DNA of 27,275 nt, from positions 1 to 27,275 of the forward strand of contig JAAYJJ010000172.1 in assembly GCA_012522985.1 (NCBI GenBank), read 5' to 3'. Positions within the stretch are counted from its first letter, which is position 1, and each line of letters opens with the position of its first letter. Positions 8,655 through 16,983 of this stretch are shown here, in pieces. The notes under the pieces were generated by a model that saw nothing but the letters and a program-made list of their open reading frames with translations, made no database searches and had not been told where the DNA came from. The translations under genes and the position numbers were made by a program. The stretch comes from Aliarcobacter butzleri. GTDB lineage: Bacteria > Campylobacterota > Campylobacteria > Campylobacterales > Arcobacteraceae.

Positions 8655-9318
8655 AAATCTTACCCTTATCTAAAAAAACCACTTTTGTAAAAAGATCACT
8701 TTTAAAGAGTATATCATCATGACTAGCTATAATAATAGTTTTATGCAATTCTTTTAGTTTATGCATCTCTTGTATAAATTGTTGAGTTAGTTCTGGATCT
8801 AGGTTGGCACTTGGCTCATCAGCTAGTATTAGTTTGGGGTCGTTTACCATAGCTCTAGCTATAGCACAACGTTGTTGCTCACCACCTGAGAGGTTTTTGG
8901 CAAGATTGTCTTTTTTGTGATAGATATTTGCTATTTTCATAGCTCTTGTACCTTGTTCTATAAGCTTTTGATAGCTTATATCTGTAGGTATTAAAGGTGC
9001 TATTACATTGTCTGTTACGCTTAGGTCTGGGATTAGGTTGTATTTTTGGAAGATATTGCCTATATGGTCTCTCCTAAAAATAGTAGAGAAGTTATCAGGT
9101 ACTTTTGATAGCTTTGCTCCATCAACTTCAATAAATCCTTTTGATGGCTTTAAAATACCAGCTATTATAGAAAGTAGGGTGCTTTTACCACTTCCACTAT
9201 GTCCACGAAGAAGTACACACTCTCCTTCTTCTATATCTAAGTTGATATTATCTAGGGCTATTTGCTCCTCTTTTGAGGGTGTTTCATATATTTTGTAAAG
9301 ATTTTCTATTTTTATCAT
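8641..9318 (-). CDS. ABC transporter ATP-binding protein, LolD/MacB type
   Basis: Full-length 225-residue nucleotide-binding subunit. It has Walker A GHSGSGKST (39-47), Q-loop Q90, signature LSGGEQQR (142-149), Walker B LILADEP (162-168), D-loop NLDP and switch His in ASHDD (H199). The LSGGEQQR signature and ADEPSANLD follow the LolD/MacB/FtsE class, which pairs with FtsX-type permeases and performs mechanical work in the periplasm instead of classical uptake. The ATG overlaps the upstream permease stop as ATGA (9315-9318), so the two form one transporter. Distinct from NosF (12489-13127), which belongs to the ABC-2 class. Substrate unknown. Confidence 0.88.
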   Translation of the reverse strand: MIKIENLYKIYETPSKEEQIALDNINLDIEEGECVLLRGHSGSGKSTLLSIIAGILKPSKGFIEVDGAKLSKVPDNFSTIFRRDHIGNIFQKYNLIPDLSVTDNVIAPLIPTDISYQKLIEQGTRAMKIANIYHKKDNLAKNLSGGEQQRCAIARAMVNDPKLILADEPSANLDPELTQQFIQEMHKLKELHKTIIIASHDDILFKSDLFTKVVFLDKGKIYDIN

Positions 9319-10499
9319 TTTAAACTCTCACTAGGATCTATTATAGCACTTCTCCAAATAGGGATCAAAACCAAAGCAAGATAGAGTATAACACTAACAG
9401 CAATAATCCCAAGGATTTGTAAGATCTCTATATTTGGTACCATTGTAAAAGGTGGCAAACTTTCCGATGAGCTATAAAAGATATTTTTGATAATAGGAGC
9501 ATCAAAGATAAAAACAACTATATAAGAAATCAGTATAGAACTTACTACAGATGTAAAAATCAAAATAAAGTGTTCAGTAAATTTAACTTTAATAATATCA
9601 TTAATTTTCCAACCTACAGCTCTTAGTGTTGCTATTTCTTTTTTCTCTAGCTCACCTAAACCACTTGATTTTTCAAAAATCAGCAAAAATAGAGCAAAAG
9701 AGTAGATTAGAAAAAGAGCTAAGAAAAATCCATTTTTAAACTCAAACATACCATTGTAAGCTGAATAGATATCATCTTTTGTAATCACTCTAGAATCAGG
9801 ATAAAGCTTGATGATTTGATCCTTTATATTGTCTATTTCTGTTTCATTTGGTATCTTAACTACTATATCAGTAGCATAACCATCTTTTACTCCAAGGATT
9901 TTTTGAGCTACTTCTTGAGAGACTATCATCATACTACTACCCTCAAAACTCTCTAGCTCATCTATAACCATACCTACATCAACTTTTATTTTTTCGCCCT
10001 CAGGAGTATAAAAGTGGAAAAAATCTTCATAATAACCTTTTTTGATGGTCTCATATGCTTCTTTACCTATGATCATTTTACCATCATTTAGAACATCATA
10101 GTATTTTAACGCTACATCACTTAGGGAGTCTTTGTATTCATCCATATACAGATCAAGTCCTACTATAGTGAAGTTTACTCCTTCATTGTTAAGACGTCTG
10201 TGTTGAAAATAATAATATCCCCAAACCCTCTCTTTTACACTACTTATACCTTTGATTTGTTGGATTTCATAGATTTTATCTTTTTCTATAAGCTCTGTTC
10301 TACCACCTAAGACTTTTTGAACGGTAATCTCAGGCATAGATGAGATTTCTTTTAAAACCATAGTTTTAAGTGAAAAAGCTGTAAAAAGTGATGAAATCAG
10401 CAAAGATACAGAAAATAGTAGTCCAAAAAACAAGATTAGGTTTTTTGTTTTTTTTCTAAAAATAGAAGATAGTGCATAATTTAAAAGTTTTATATTCAT
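9315..10499 (-). CDS. FtsX/MacB-like ABC transporter permease
   Basis: 394 residues with the layout of the FtsX/LolCE/MacB family: one TM helix at the N-terminus (~20-42), a large periplasmic domain (~45-250), then three C-terminal TM helices, the last at ~361-380. The cytoplasmic loop EIATLRAVGWKINDIIKVKF is the coupling segment typical of these permeases. It partners the ATPase encoded just downstream (4-base overlap). It follows the small anchored protein by a 4-base overlap (10496-10499). Such complexes extract or push lipoproteins, peptides or small molecules. Its place beside a NosL paralogue suggests a job in N2O reductase copper or lipoprotein assembly, which is inference. Confidence 0.85.
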   Translation of the reverse strand: MNIKLLNYALSSIFRKKTKNLILFFGLLFSVSLLISSLFTAFSLKTMVLKEISSMPEITVQKVLGGRTELIEKDKIYEIQQIKGISSVKERVWGYYYFQHRRLNNEGVNFTIVGLDLYMDEYKDSLSDVALKYYDVLNDGKMIIGKEAYETIKKGYYEDFFHFYTPEGEKIKVDVGMVIDELESFEGSSMMIVSQEVAQKILGVKDGYATDIVVKIPNETEIDNIKDQIIKLYPDSRVITKDDIYSAYNGMFEFKNGFFLALFLIYSFALFLLIFEKSSGLGELEKKEIATLRAVGWKINDIIKVKFTEHFILIFTSVVSSILISYIVVFIFDAPIIKNIFYSSSESLPPFTMVPNIEILQILGIIAVSVILYLALVLIPIWRSAIIDPSESLK

Positions 10500-10771
10500 T
10501 TTTGTTGAGCCTTATAGATAAATGCTTCATCGCCAAGAATTGGACTAGATGGAAAATAAAAATGCCCACTAAAATAATCACTGTATTCAAAGTGTCTAAA
10601 ATACATGGTATTGTTTTGATAAGGGTTACCTACTAAATAAGTAAGCCCAACAGTTGTTGATGGGCCTTTGTGTTTAGAGTTGGAGGACTTATATATAGCA
10701 TGAAATATAAGCAGTACTCCAACTAAAGAAAATGATATAAGAAGGTAAGAAAAAAGCTTTACCTGTTTCAT
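10496..10771 (-). CDS. Small membrane-anchored protein of unknown function
   Basis: 91 residues, family not recognised. An N-terminal TM helix (~7-26, beginning KLFSYLLISF) is followed by a ~65-residue periplasmic tail rich in Tyr, Phe and His, for example MYFRHFEYSDYFSGHFYF. There are no cysteines. The start overlaps the NosL-like gene by 4 bases and the end overlaps the permease by 4 bases, so the reading frame is held in a coupled operon and is very likely real. The His/Met/Tyr-rich tail could bind a metal or cap the transporter, but nothing in the sequence settles this. Confidence 0.65.
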   Translation of the reverse strand: MKQVKLFSYLLISFSLVGVLLIFHAIYKSSNSKHKGPSTTVGLTYLVGNPYQNNTMYFRHFEYSDYFSGHFYFPSSPILGDEAFIYKAQQK

Positions 10772-11247
10772 CTCATATCTAAATAGTTTATAAAGTTAGC
10801 AGTCATTCTATCTACTCTATAGATATGTTTTCCGCCGTTGTTATCCAAGAACTCTTTTGCATCGCTTTCTTTTGCAAAAGGTATGATATCATCTCCACCT
10901 ACACTCATAATTCTACTACCAAAAACATAATAAGCCGTTTTTGCATCTATTAGCTTACCTGTTTTATGATCTGTTAGATATAGATTTGCTATATCATCTC
11001 TTTTTAGTACTTCTGTTTCTTTGATATAAAGTACAAAAGTATATTTTGGAGAGCTAAGTGCTGTAATATCACCATTTGTGTATTGGATATATCCAAGCCA
11101 ATCTTTGTTTTTTGGTATGGATACATCTTTGATTGGACAAATCTCTTGAGTAATATTTAATGACTCATAATCTTTTCCTAATAAGCTCTCTACTTGAGCA
11201 AATAAAAAATTGACTATAAGCAAACAAGAAATAACAATTCTCATCAT
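10768..11247 (-). CDS. NosL-family protein (second NosL-like copy, altered metal motif)
   Basis: 159 residues with an N-terminal signal peptide (cleavage probably after FLFAQ). The region VFGSRIMSVGGDD...PFAKESDAKEFLDNNGGK (residues ~109-140) matches the C-terminal part of the NosL/MerB-like fold, where NosL proteins carry a Met followed by a P-F-A segment and a GG-K stretch. The canonical copper motif CxxCM is replaced by CPIKD around C37, leaving a single Cys; M114 could be another ligand. Overlaps nosY and the 91-residue gene by 4 bases each. NosL is the outer-membrane-anchored Cu(I) chaperone for NosZ. This paralogue lacks a clear lipobox, so it is probably soluble in the periplasm. Its role may be copper relay to or from the adjacent ABC transporter. 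Confidence 0.75.
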   Translation of the reverse strand: MMRIVISCLLIVNFLFAQVESLLGKDYESLNITQEICPIKDVSIPKNKDWLGYIQYTNGDITALSSPKYTFVLYIKETEVLKRDDIANLYLTDHKTGKLIDAKTAYYVFGSRIMSVGGDDIIPFAKESDAKEFLDNNGGKHIYRVDRMTANFINYLDMR

Positions 11248-12071
11248 ACTAAATCCTTTCTTTTAAATATAAAATAACCAAATAAACTAAAAATCACTCC
11301 TAATACTATAGGATATGCTATACAATAAATTGCTAAAAACTCTTTACCAAATTCATCTAGTATAAAATAACTAGCTGGTCCAATAACAGCAAGTTCTGGA
11401 TCAAAAAGAGCTATAGCACCAATTCTAAAAACTTGCAAAGGATTTGATAATGCTATAGAATAGACTAAATCAGGATTAGCAGTTGATTTAATCAAAGCCC
11501 CTATTAATAAAATATCAATCAATGCTAGTAATAATAACCATATAAAAAAAGCTATTCCTAGAGCTACTTCTTGAGTTTTGACTAAAGAAGAGATAAAAAA
11601 GCTAAGCCCTAAAAAGCTTATATTCATAGCTATTATCAAACCAATATAGTATAAAAATACTCCCCAAGGAATATCAACACTTTTAAATGCACCCCATACT
11701 AAAGCTAGAGCCAAAGCTCCAAAAATAGGTATAGTAACACTAAAAAGTTTACCCAAAAATTTCCCAAAAAAGTAATCTCTTAAAGATATAGGAAATGAAA
11801 GCATATATTCTAAGATATTGCTATCTCTCTCACCTGCTATGGTTCTTACTGTATTTATAAGTATAAAGATAGGAATAATCCCTATACAAATCTCTATAAA
11901 TATAAGTAACAATCTACTAAGTCCACTAAATCCTTGGATTCTTGATTCGGTGATCCCAGTTATAAAAAACAAAGCTATAATCCCACCAAAAAGAAGCGTA
12001 TATACTAAAAACCATCTAGATCTTAGTGATTCTTTTAAGTCCGTACTAAATACTAAAAATAAATTTCTCAT
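11244..12071 (-). CDS. nosY: NosY, ABC-2 type permease of the N2O reductase maturation transporter
   Basis: 275 residues with six predicted TM helices and the ABC-2 permease layout. A conserved loop ERDSNILEYMLSFPISLRDYFFGKFLGK near residues 79-106 is typical of NosY; it begins after TVRTIAGERDSN. It forms the NosFY transporter with NosF, which assembles the copper sites of NosZ together with NosD and NosL. Here the order is nosF-nosL-nosY, unlike the nosF-nosY-nosL order known in Wolinella succinogenes. The gene overlaps nosL and the NosL-like gene by 4 bases each. Confidence 0.88.
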   Translation of the reverse strand: MRNLFLVFSTDLKESLRSRWFLVYTLLFGGIIALFFITGITESRIQGFSGLSRLLLIFIEICIGIIPIFILINTVRTIAGERDSNILEYMLSFPISLRDYFFGKFLGKLFSVTIPIFGALALALVWGAFKSVDIPWGVFLYYIGLIIAMNISFLGLSFFISSLVKTQEVALGIAFFIWLLLLALIDILLIGALIKSTANPDLVYSIALSNPLQVFRIGAIALFDPELAVIGPASYFILDEFGKEFLAIYCIAYPIVLGVIFSLFGYFIFKRKDLV

Positions 12072-12502
12072 TGCGGTTTACCTAACACTCTATCTCTAAC
12101 ATAATTGTAGCTAAAGTTTTCTTTATCTTCTTGTTTATACTTATTTGCACTAAATCCAAAATCCATTGGAGTTACTGCTCCATAAGTCCAAAAAGCTTCA
12201 TAAGCATTGATCCACTCACCAGTTTGAACATCTGCTACATAGATAATAGCATCTTTTTCCCACTCAATATGTTCTTTATCAAACCATAAAATAGCACATC
12301 CGATATCATCGTAATAATATCTTTTACCATTGCTTGGATTGATAAGTTGAACTGCATAGTTTCGTTCGCTTAAGATCATTTTACATCTTTCACAAACTTC
12401 CCTATCATATTTAACCTCTTTTGCACTTGTATCTATAGTAGAATCACAAGCACTAAAAAAGATAGATATAACAAATAGCAATAAAAGACTAAATTTTTTC
12501 AT
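12068..12502 (-). CDS. nosL: NosL, copper-binding lipoprotein
   Basis: 144 residues. The signal peptide ends in lipobox FSAC with C19 as the lipidated residue. The Cu(I) site CERCKM (C37, C40, M42) is intact. Other NosL traits are the GKRYYYDDIGCAILWF segment and the DVQTGEWINAYEAFW segment. NosL delivers copper to NosZ through the NosDFY complex in the periplasm. The gene lies between nosF (14-base overlap) and nosY (4-base overlap), so it is embedded in the transporter pair and not after it. Confidence 0.9.
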   Translation of the reverse strand: MKKFSLLLLFVISIFFSACDSTIDTSAKEVKYDREVCERCKMILSERNYAVQLINPSNGKRYYYDDIGCAILWFDKEHIEWEKDAIIYVADVQTGEWINAYEAFWTYGAVTPMDFGFSANKYKQEDKENFSYNYVRDRVLGKPQ

Positions 12503-13127
12503 CAGCTACCACCTTTCCTAAATCCATCTCAATTTTTCTATTTACTATATGAGATACCTCTTCTATTCTATGGCTAATAAAAATAGAGAGTTTATCATCA
12601 GAATAGTTGTTTAGAAGTTTATAAAAGTTCTCTCGTCCTTTTGGATCAAGATTTGCAGTTGGTTCATCAAATATAAAAATATCAGGGTTTCTTGCTAATG
12701 CTATAGAGATTAAGAGTTTTTGTTTCATACCACCAGACAGTTTGAAAAAGACTTTTTTAAAGTGATCTTTTATATCCAAATCCATCTCTTTACAGTGACT
12801 AACAACTGTATTTGTATCAACCTTACTAGAGACTTTTGCATAATCAATAAGCTCTTTTACAGTTAGTTTAATAGGTGGTGGAAGTTGTGGTACAAACCCT
12901 ATCAAATCTATAGTATTAACCCTATCTTTAAATGGATTTTTGCCATTTATAGTCAAACTCCCTTTGGTAGGGATGTATTGACCTAAAATACTTCTTACAA
13001 GTGTTGTTTTACCTGCACCATTTTGTCCCATGATGATAACAGCTTCATTTTTGTTTAATGTAAGTGTTATATCATCAAGTGAGACTTGTGTTCCAAATAC
13101 CTTTGTTAAGTTTTTAATTTCTATCAT
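12489..13127 (-). CDS. nosF: NosF, ABC transporter ATP-binding protein
   Basis: 212 residues. Walker A GQNGAGKTT (34-42), Q-loop in FVPQLPP, signature LSGGMKQ (130-136), Walker B FIFDEP (151-156), and switch His in SHR (H186). The sequence has the compact form of NosF proteins. It energises NosY in the NosDFY complex for Cu-S cluster assembly in NosZ. Start overlaps the nosH stop by 4 bases, with translational coupling likely. Confidence 0.9.
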   Translation of the reverse strand: MIEIKNLTKVFGTQVSLDDITLTLNKNEAVIIMGQNGAGKTTLVRSILGQYIPTKGSLTINGKNPFKDRVNTIDLIGFVPQLPPPIKLTVKELIDYAKVSSKVDTNTVVSHCKEMDLDIKDHFKKVFFKLSGGMKQKLLISIALARNPDIFIFDEPTANLDPKGRENFYKLLNNYSDDKLSIFISHRIEEVSHIVNRKIEMDLGKVVADEKI

Positions 13128-14017
13128 ATCAGCTTCTTCAATTTTGTATCATATCTAAGTGCATCTTTATGACACACCTCTATACATCTACCACATAGTG
13201 TACAATCACCACTTAAGATTGCTAGTTCACTTTTGCCTTGTCTATCGGCATTTTTCTTTACAATCTCTAATACATGTGGAACTAAACAAACCTCTATACA
13301 GACTCTACAGTGATCACATTTATCATCCCATACAACTTTTGTTGCACTTGGCCATCCAATAAGTCCATATGTTGTTCCAATTGGACATACATATCTACAC
13401 CATGCTCTTTGGGAATAAAATACTTCTATCAAAAAGACTGCTGCAACAAAACCTAGTGCTACAGTCCAGCCATATATAATAGCTCTACTTAGTATTCCAA
13501 CAATATTAAACGTTTCAAATACCAAAAAGCCACTAACAAAAGCAAGGATTAAAAATATAGCCCAAAAAACATATTTAACATTATGGTTATAAACTCTTTC
13601 TTTGACAATTTTTTTCTTTACCAAATTTTTATGTAGTTTTTCACCAATTTCGCCTATTATTGTATATGGACAAACCCAAGAACAATAGGCTCTACCACCT
13701 ACTAAGATATAGACTATAATAATTGTTAGTGTACCAATAATTAAGTTTATTGGTATACTATGGTGTGCTGCAAAAACTTGCAAAGTCATAAAAGGATCTA
13801 TTAGGTGAAAACCTAAAAATCTTGAGCCACTAAGAGTACCTTCTAACATCTGTAAATCAATCCAATATGATAGGACAAACAACAGATGTATAGATATTAC
13901 ACTTAGCCATCTATAAAATCTAATACCAAGCCTTTTTTTACCTTCTAAATCCTGAGAGATAAAAGTATCAAAGAATTTGGTATTTTCTATATTGGCTCTT
14001 GTATTATATTTATCCAT
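13124..14017 (-). CDS. nosH: NosH, NapH-like membrane ferredoxin
   Basis: 297 residues with four TM helices. It has the two CxxxCP motifs CSWVCP (C112, C116) and CRYVCP (C207, C211) that mark the NapH/NosR/CcoG group, and two C-terminal [4Fe-4S] motifs: C234-x2-C237-x2-C240-x3-C244 and C272-x2-C275-x2-C278-x3-C282. It is thought to oxidise menaquinol in the membrane and pass electrons through NosG and the NosC cytochromes to NosZ. The best-known paralogue is NapH; this gene is assigned NosH because of its place in the nos operon. A 12-base gap separates it from nosC2. Confidence 0.88.
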   Translation of the reverse strand: MDKYNTRANIENTKFFDTFISQDLEGKKRLGIRFYRWLSVISIHLLFVLSYWIDLQMLEGTLSGSRFLGFHLIDPFMTLQVFAAHHSIPINLIIGTLTIIIVYILVGGRAYCSWVCPYTIIGEIGEKLHKNLVKKKIVKERVYNHNVKYVFWAIFLILAFVSGFLVFETFNIVGILSRAIIYGWTVALGFVAAVFLIEVFYSQRAWCRYVCPIGTTYGLIGWPSATKVVWDDKCDHCRVCIEVCLVPHVLEIVKKNADRQGKSELAILSGDCTLCGRCIEVCHKDALRYDTKLKKLI

Positions 14018-14029
14018 TTATAGTAACCT

Positions 14030-14476
14030 TTATTTGAATTTAGAGATCTCTTGTGCAAGAATTTTTGCATCATCTTCACTAACATTTGTTAATAAGCCTT
14101 GCATTAAAGAGTTTGGAACTCTATTGTTTCTATAATCATCTATTTTTTCTAAAATATAATCATATGATTTTCCAGCAATAGCAGGAGCTACTATAGTACC
14201 TTCTCCACCTTTTCCATGACAAGAAGAACATCTAACAGTATAAAATACACTTACATCATGATCTAAACTAGCTCCAGCTTGTTTTTTAAGATCTTGAAGC
14301 ATTTTTTCCTCTTCTGATGGACCTTCATCTATTTTTGCTACAGCTTGTGCTGCTTGTTGTTCTTGAACTTTTGATTCTTGTGCTGGTTTTGTTGATGAAG
14401 TTTGAGACATCATCATAACCATCAATGCTATAACAACTACTGCTATAACTATACCAACAATTTTCTTACTATTCAT
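14030..14476 (-). CDS. nosC2: NosC2, membrane-anchored monohaem cytochrome c
   Basis: 148 residues. An uncleaved-looking N-terminal TM helix (~5-24) is followed by a Gln/Ala-rich linker, then a class I cytochrome c domain with CSSCH (83-87) and a likely Met axial ligand near NSLMQGL (~123). It would carry electrons in the periplasm between the NosGH quinol-oxidising system and NosZ. Overlaps nosC1 by 8 bases. The name follows the Wolinella nos cluster, where two such small cytochromes lie between nosG and nosH. Confidence 0.85.
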   Translation of the reverse strand: MNSKKIVGIVIAVVVIALMVMMMSQTSSTKPAQESKVQEQQAAQAVAKIDEGPSEEEKMLQDLKKQAGASLDHDVSVFYTVRCSSCHGKGGEGTIVAPAIAGKSYDYILEKIDDYRNNRVPNSLMQGLLTNVSEDDAKILAQEISKFK

Positions 14477-15041
14477 TTCTAGACTCCTTAACTTCTTGGT
14501 TTAATTTTGCAATTTCATTTGCTAGAGATTCTATCTCACTATCAGGCATTTTTGCAACTAAGTCTTTCATTAAAACATTTACTTTTGTTTTTTCTCTATA
14601 TGCTTTTATCATATTTGCTATCTCATCAGCACTTTTATCTAATAAAGATGGCCCTATAACACCGTTTGCATAGTCGTCATGACAAGCTGAACATTTGAGT
14701 ATATAGTTTTTGCTTAGTCTTTTTGATAAGAGTTTTGCATTTATAGTTTCATAACTATTTCTAATAGTAGCTAATGCACCTATTTGCTTTGTTAGTGCTG
14801 TTTCTTCTCCATCAGGAGCTATACGAACAACTCTATTTCCATCTAAATCATAGCTAATAAAGGGATTATCTTTTTCTATTGTAGTTGCACCCTCTGTCAC
14901 TGTAATCTGAGGTGTAGTACCTTTTGTAGTAACTAGTGCTGGAGTACTTTTTTCTTTGAAAGATTTGTCATCTTTACTCTCCTTGTCGCCACAAGCACCA
15001 AAAATCAATGCTACACAAGCTAAAAAAATTAACTTTTTCAT
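14469..15041 (-). CDS. nosC1: NosC1, monohaem cytochrome c lipoprotein
   Basis: 190 residues. Signal peptide with lipobox FGAC (C17 lipidated), a charged Thr/Glu/Lys-rich linker, then a monohaem domain with CSACH at 117-121 and a candidate Met ligand in NVLMKDL. Start overlaps the nosG stop by 4 bases and the end overlaps nosC2 by 8 bases. Together with NosC2 it probably links NosGH to N2O reductase; two different anchors, lipid versus TM helix, suggest sequential carriers. Confidence 0.85.
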   Translation of the reverse strand: MKKLIFLACVALIFGACGDKESKDDKSFKEKSTPALVTTKGTTPQITVTEGATTIEKDNPFISYDLDGNRVVRIAPDGEETALTKQIGALATIRNSYETINAKLLSKRLSKNYILKCSACHDDYANGVIGPSLLDKSADEIANMIKAYREKTKVNVLMKDLVAKMPDSEIESLANEIAKLNQEVKESRNE

Positions 15042-15763
15042 CCATATACCTCCGAATATTTTGCTCTAGGAATCATAACGATAGCAGCTTCTCCTTTGGT
15101 AGGACAAAGCTCTTCGCAAACTCCACATCCAACACACTCACTTCTTACCTCTGGATACCACTTGCCACTACTATCTTGAACCATTGCTATTGCTTTGTCT
15201 TGTTCTGGATATGGACACATATCTGCACATATTGTACATGGTTTTCCAATAAACTTTTTAAGATCTTCTAGGACTTTAGCTTCTCTTTCATTTTTGTTAG
15301 AGTGAGTTAAAATCAAAGCAAGATCTTCTTCTGTTACATTTTGTCCAAGCATTGCCAAACATCTATCAGGACGTTTTAAAAATGCTATTCCCATCTCTAC
15401 TTGATGAGGCTCTGTTACATCATGATTTAAAGAACCACTAGGACAAGCTAGAACACAAGGAAATAAGTCACATAGATAGCAACCTCTTTCTCTTGGGTCT
15501 AAAAATGGTGTTCCTACACTACTTCCATGGCTAATATCAAGCAATGAAAGTGAATGGTATGGGCATACTTGAACACATTGTCCACATTTGATACAAGTAG
15601 CTAAGAAATCTTTTTCTTCCAATGCCCCAGGAGGTCTCAAAAGCGACTCTTGGGATTTTAACTTAGGTGCTAGGTATGCTCCACCACCAAGTAATGTTCC
15701 GAAAAAGAGGGCACCAGCACCTAATTTTACAAAATCTCTTCTATCTTTGTTCTTCGTCTTCAA
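15038..15763 (-). CDS. nosG: NosG, NapG-like periplasmic ferredoxin
   Basis: 241 residues. A twin-arginine leader DRRDFVKLGAG (RR at 8-9) is followed by a hydrophobic stretch. Four [4Fe-4S] cysteine groups follow: CIKCGQCVQVC (C57-C67), CYLCDLFPCVLAC, CTICADMC and CVGCGVCEELC. The LRPPGAL segment after the leader is shared with the NapG encoded at 23638-24432. The protein is exported folded and likely forms a quinol-oxidising complex with NosH. Overlaps the end of nosD by 23 bases. Confidence 0.9.
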   Translation of the reverse strand: MKTKNKDRRDFVKLGAGALFFGTLLGGGAYLAPKLKSQESLLRPPGALEEKDFLATCIKCGQCVQVCPYHSLSLLDISHGSSVGTPFLDPRERGCYLCDLFPCVLACPSGSLNHDVTEPHQVEMGIAFLKRPDRCLAMLGQNVTEEDLALILTHSNKNEREAKVLEDLKKFIGKPCTICADMCPYPEQDKAIAMVQDSSGKWYPEVRSECVGCGVCEELCPTKGEAAIVMIPRAKYSEVYG

Positions 15764-16970
15764 ATTTCCACTCCATTAATGGTCTTTCGTCTATTGCCAA
15801 AAGAGTTGGCTCTGAAAAAGGTATAAACTTAGATAAAAAGTTAAGTAAATCCATCACTACAGAGCCATAAAAAAACTTTACAGTTGGGTTGTAAAGCCAT
15901 ATCTTATCAGCATAAACATAATGCTCAAAAGGAATATCACCTATGCCATCTTTGTCTCTATCAAAGCCCTCATAATCATCCCAATAGTTATTGTTCCAAT
16001 CATTTGCAAGTAAATTACTTCTAGGTGAAGCATTGACTATAGGCTCCATATTACCTTTTATTATATTTTCATTAAATACACTTCTTTCTCTTGACATTTG
16101 AAATTCTACACCATGAGAGTTGTAAAGAATCTTATTTCTTTTAAATGTATTTATGCTACCTGGTTGAAAAGGGGATTGATCAAGATATATACCTCTTGCA
16201 TTATAGATTATGTTATTATCCATAATAGTAAAGTCAGATGCATCTTTTAGTCCCAAACCAACACCAAATGCCCCTATAGAGTTTCTAACAGTATTACCTA
16301 TAGCTGTTGTTCCACTACTATACATAAAAAATATTCCAACAGAGTTATGTTCAAATAAGTTGTTTCTTACCATATTTCTTCCTGCATACATAAAATGCAA
16401 GGAGTATCTATTGTAAGCACCATAATTATCTTCTATAATATTTCCACTAGAATACCATATAACGAAATCTCTTGATTTATAGACTGTGTTGTTAAGTACT
16501 TGATTGTCATGTGAAGTCCAAAGTCTTATACCATCACCTCTAATACCAAGCTCTAGATCTTTTGAAGTGATATAGTTGTCTGAGATTCTAGATCTATTTA
16601 CCATTTGAAAATCTATACCAAAAAGACAATCTTCGATATGATTATGTTCTATTGTAATATTATCTGATTCTAAAGCAACTATAGCACTATCAATCTTTTC
16701 TGCACTTTCACCGCTACCTTTGATGGTGAGATTTTTTATTACCACGTTTGAGCTTTTGATGGTGATTACACTTGCGTTATAATCACCAACAATTACTGCA
16801 CTTTTATCTATACCATCTAAAGTTATGGGCTTATTTATAACAATATTCCCATGATACTCACCAGCTTGAAGAGTTATCTTAGCTCCAGAAGGAGCATTGT
16901 CGATAGCCTCTTGTAAAGCTGAACCAAAAAGTATAGTACTAGTTAGTAATAAAAATAGTATTTTTTTCAT
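15741..16970 (-). CDS. nosD: NosD, periplasmic copper-site maturation protein
   Basis: 409 residues. Signal peptide MKKILFLLLTSTILFGSA, then a right-handed parallel beta-helix of repeating NxI/NxV strand turns (PbH1/CASH type, ~25-330). Typical NosD phrases are present: GIRLWTSHDNQ, LHFMYAGRNMV, GIFFMYSSGT, FNRKILYNSHGVEFQMSRER-like region, and NNYWDDYEGFDRDKDGIGD near residues 325-345. It docks with NosFY to load copper into NosZ. Lies 13 bases after nosB and overlaps nosG by 23 bases. Confidence 0.93.
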   Translation of the reverse strand: MKKILFLLLTSTILFGSALQEAIDNAPSGAKITLQAGEYHGNIVINKPITLDGIDKSAVIVGDYNASVITIKSSNVVIKNLTIKGSGESAEKIDSAIVALESDNITIEHNHIEDCLFGIDFQMVNRSRISDNYITSKDLELGIRGDGIRLWTSHDNQVLNNTVYKSRDFVIWYSSGNIIEDNYGAYNRYSLHFMYAGRNMVRNNLFEHNSVGIFFMYSSGTTAIGNTVRNSIGAFGVGLGLKDASDFTIMDNNIIYNARGIYLDQSPFQPGSINTFKRNKILYNSHGVEFQMSRERSVFNENIIKGNMEPIVNASPRSNLLANDWNNNYWDDYEGFDRDKDGIGDIPFEHYVYADKIWLYNPTVKFFYGSVVMDLLNFLSKFIPFSEPTLLAIDERPLMEWKFEDEEQR

Positions 16971-16983
16971 CTAAATTTCTTTC

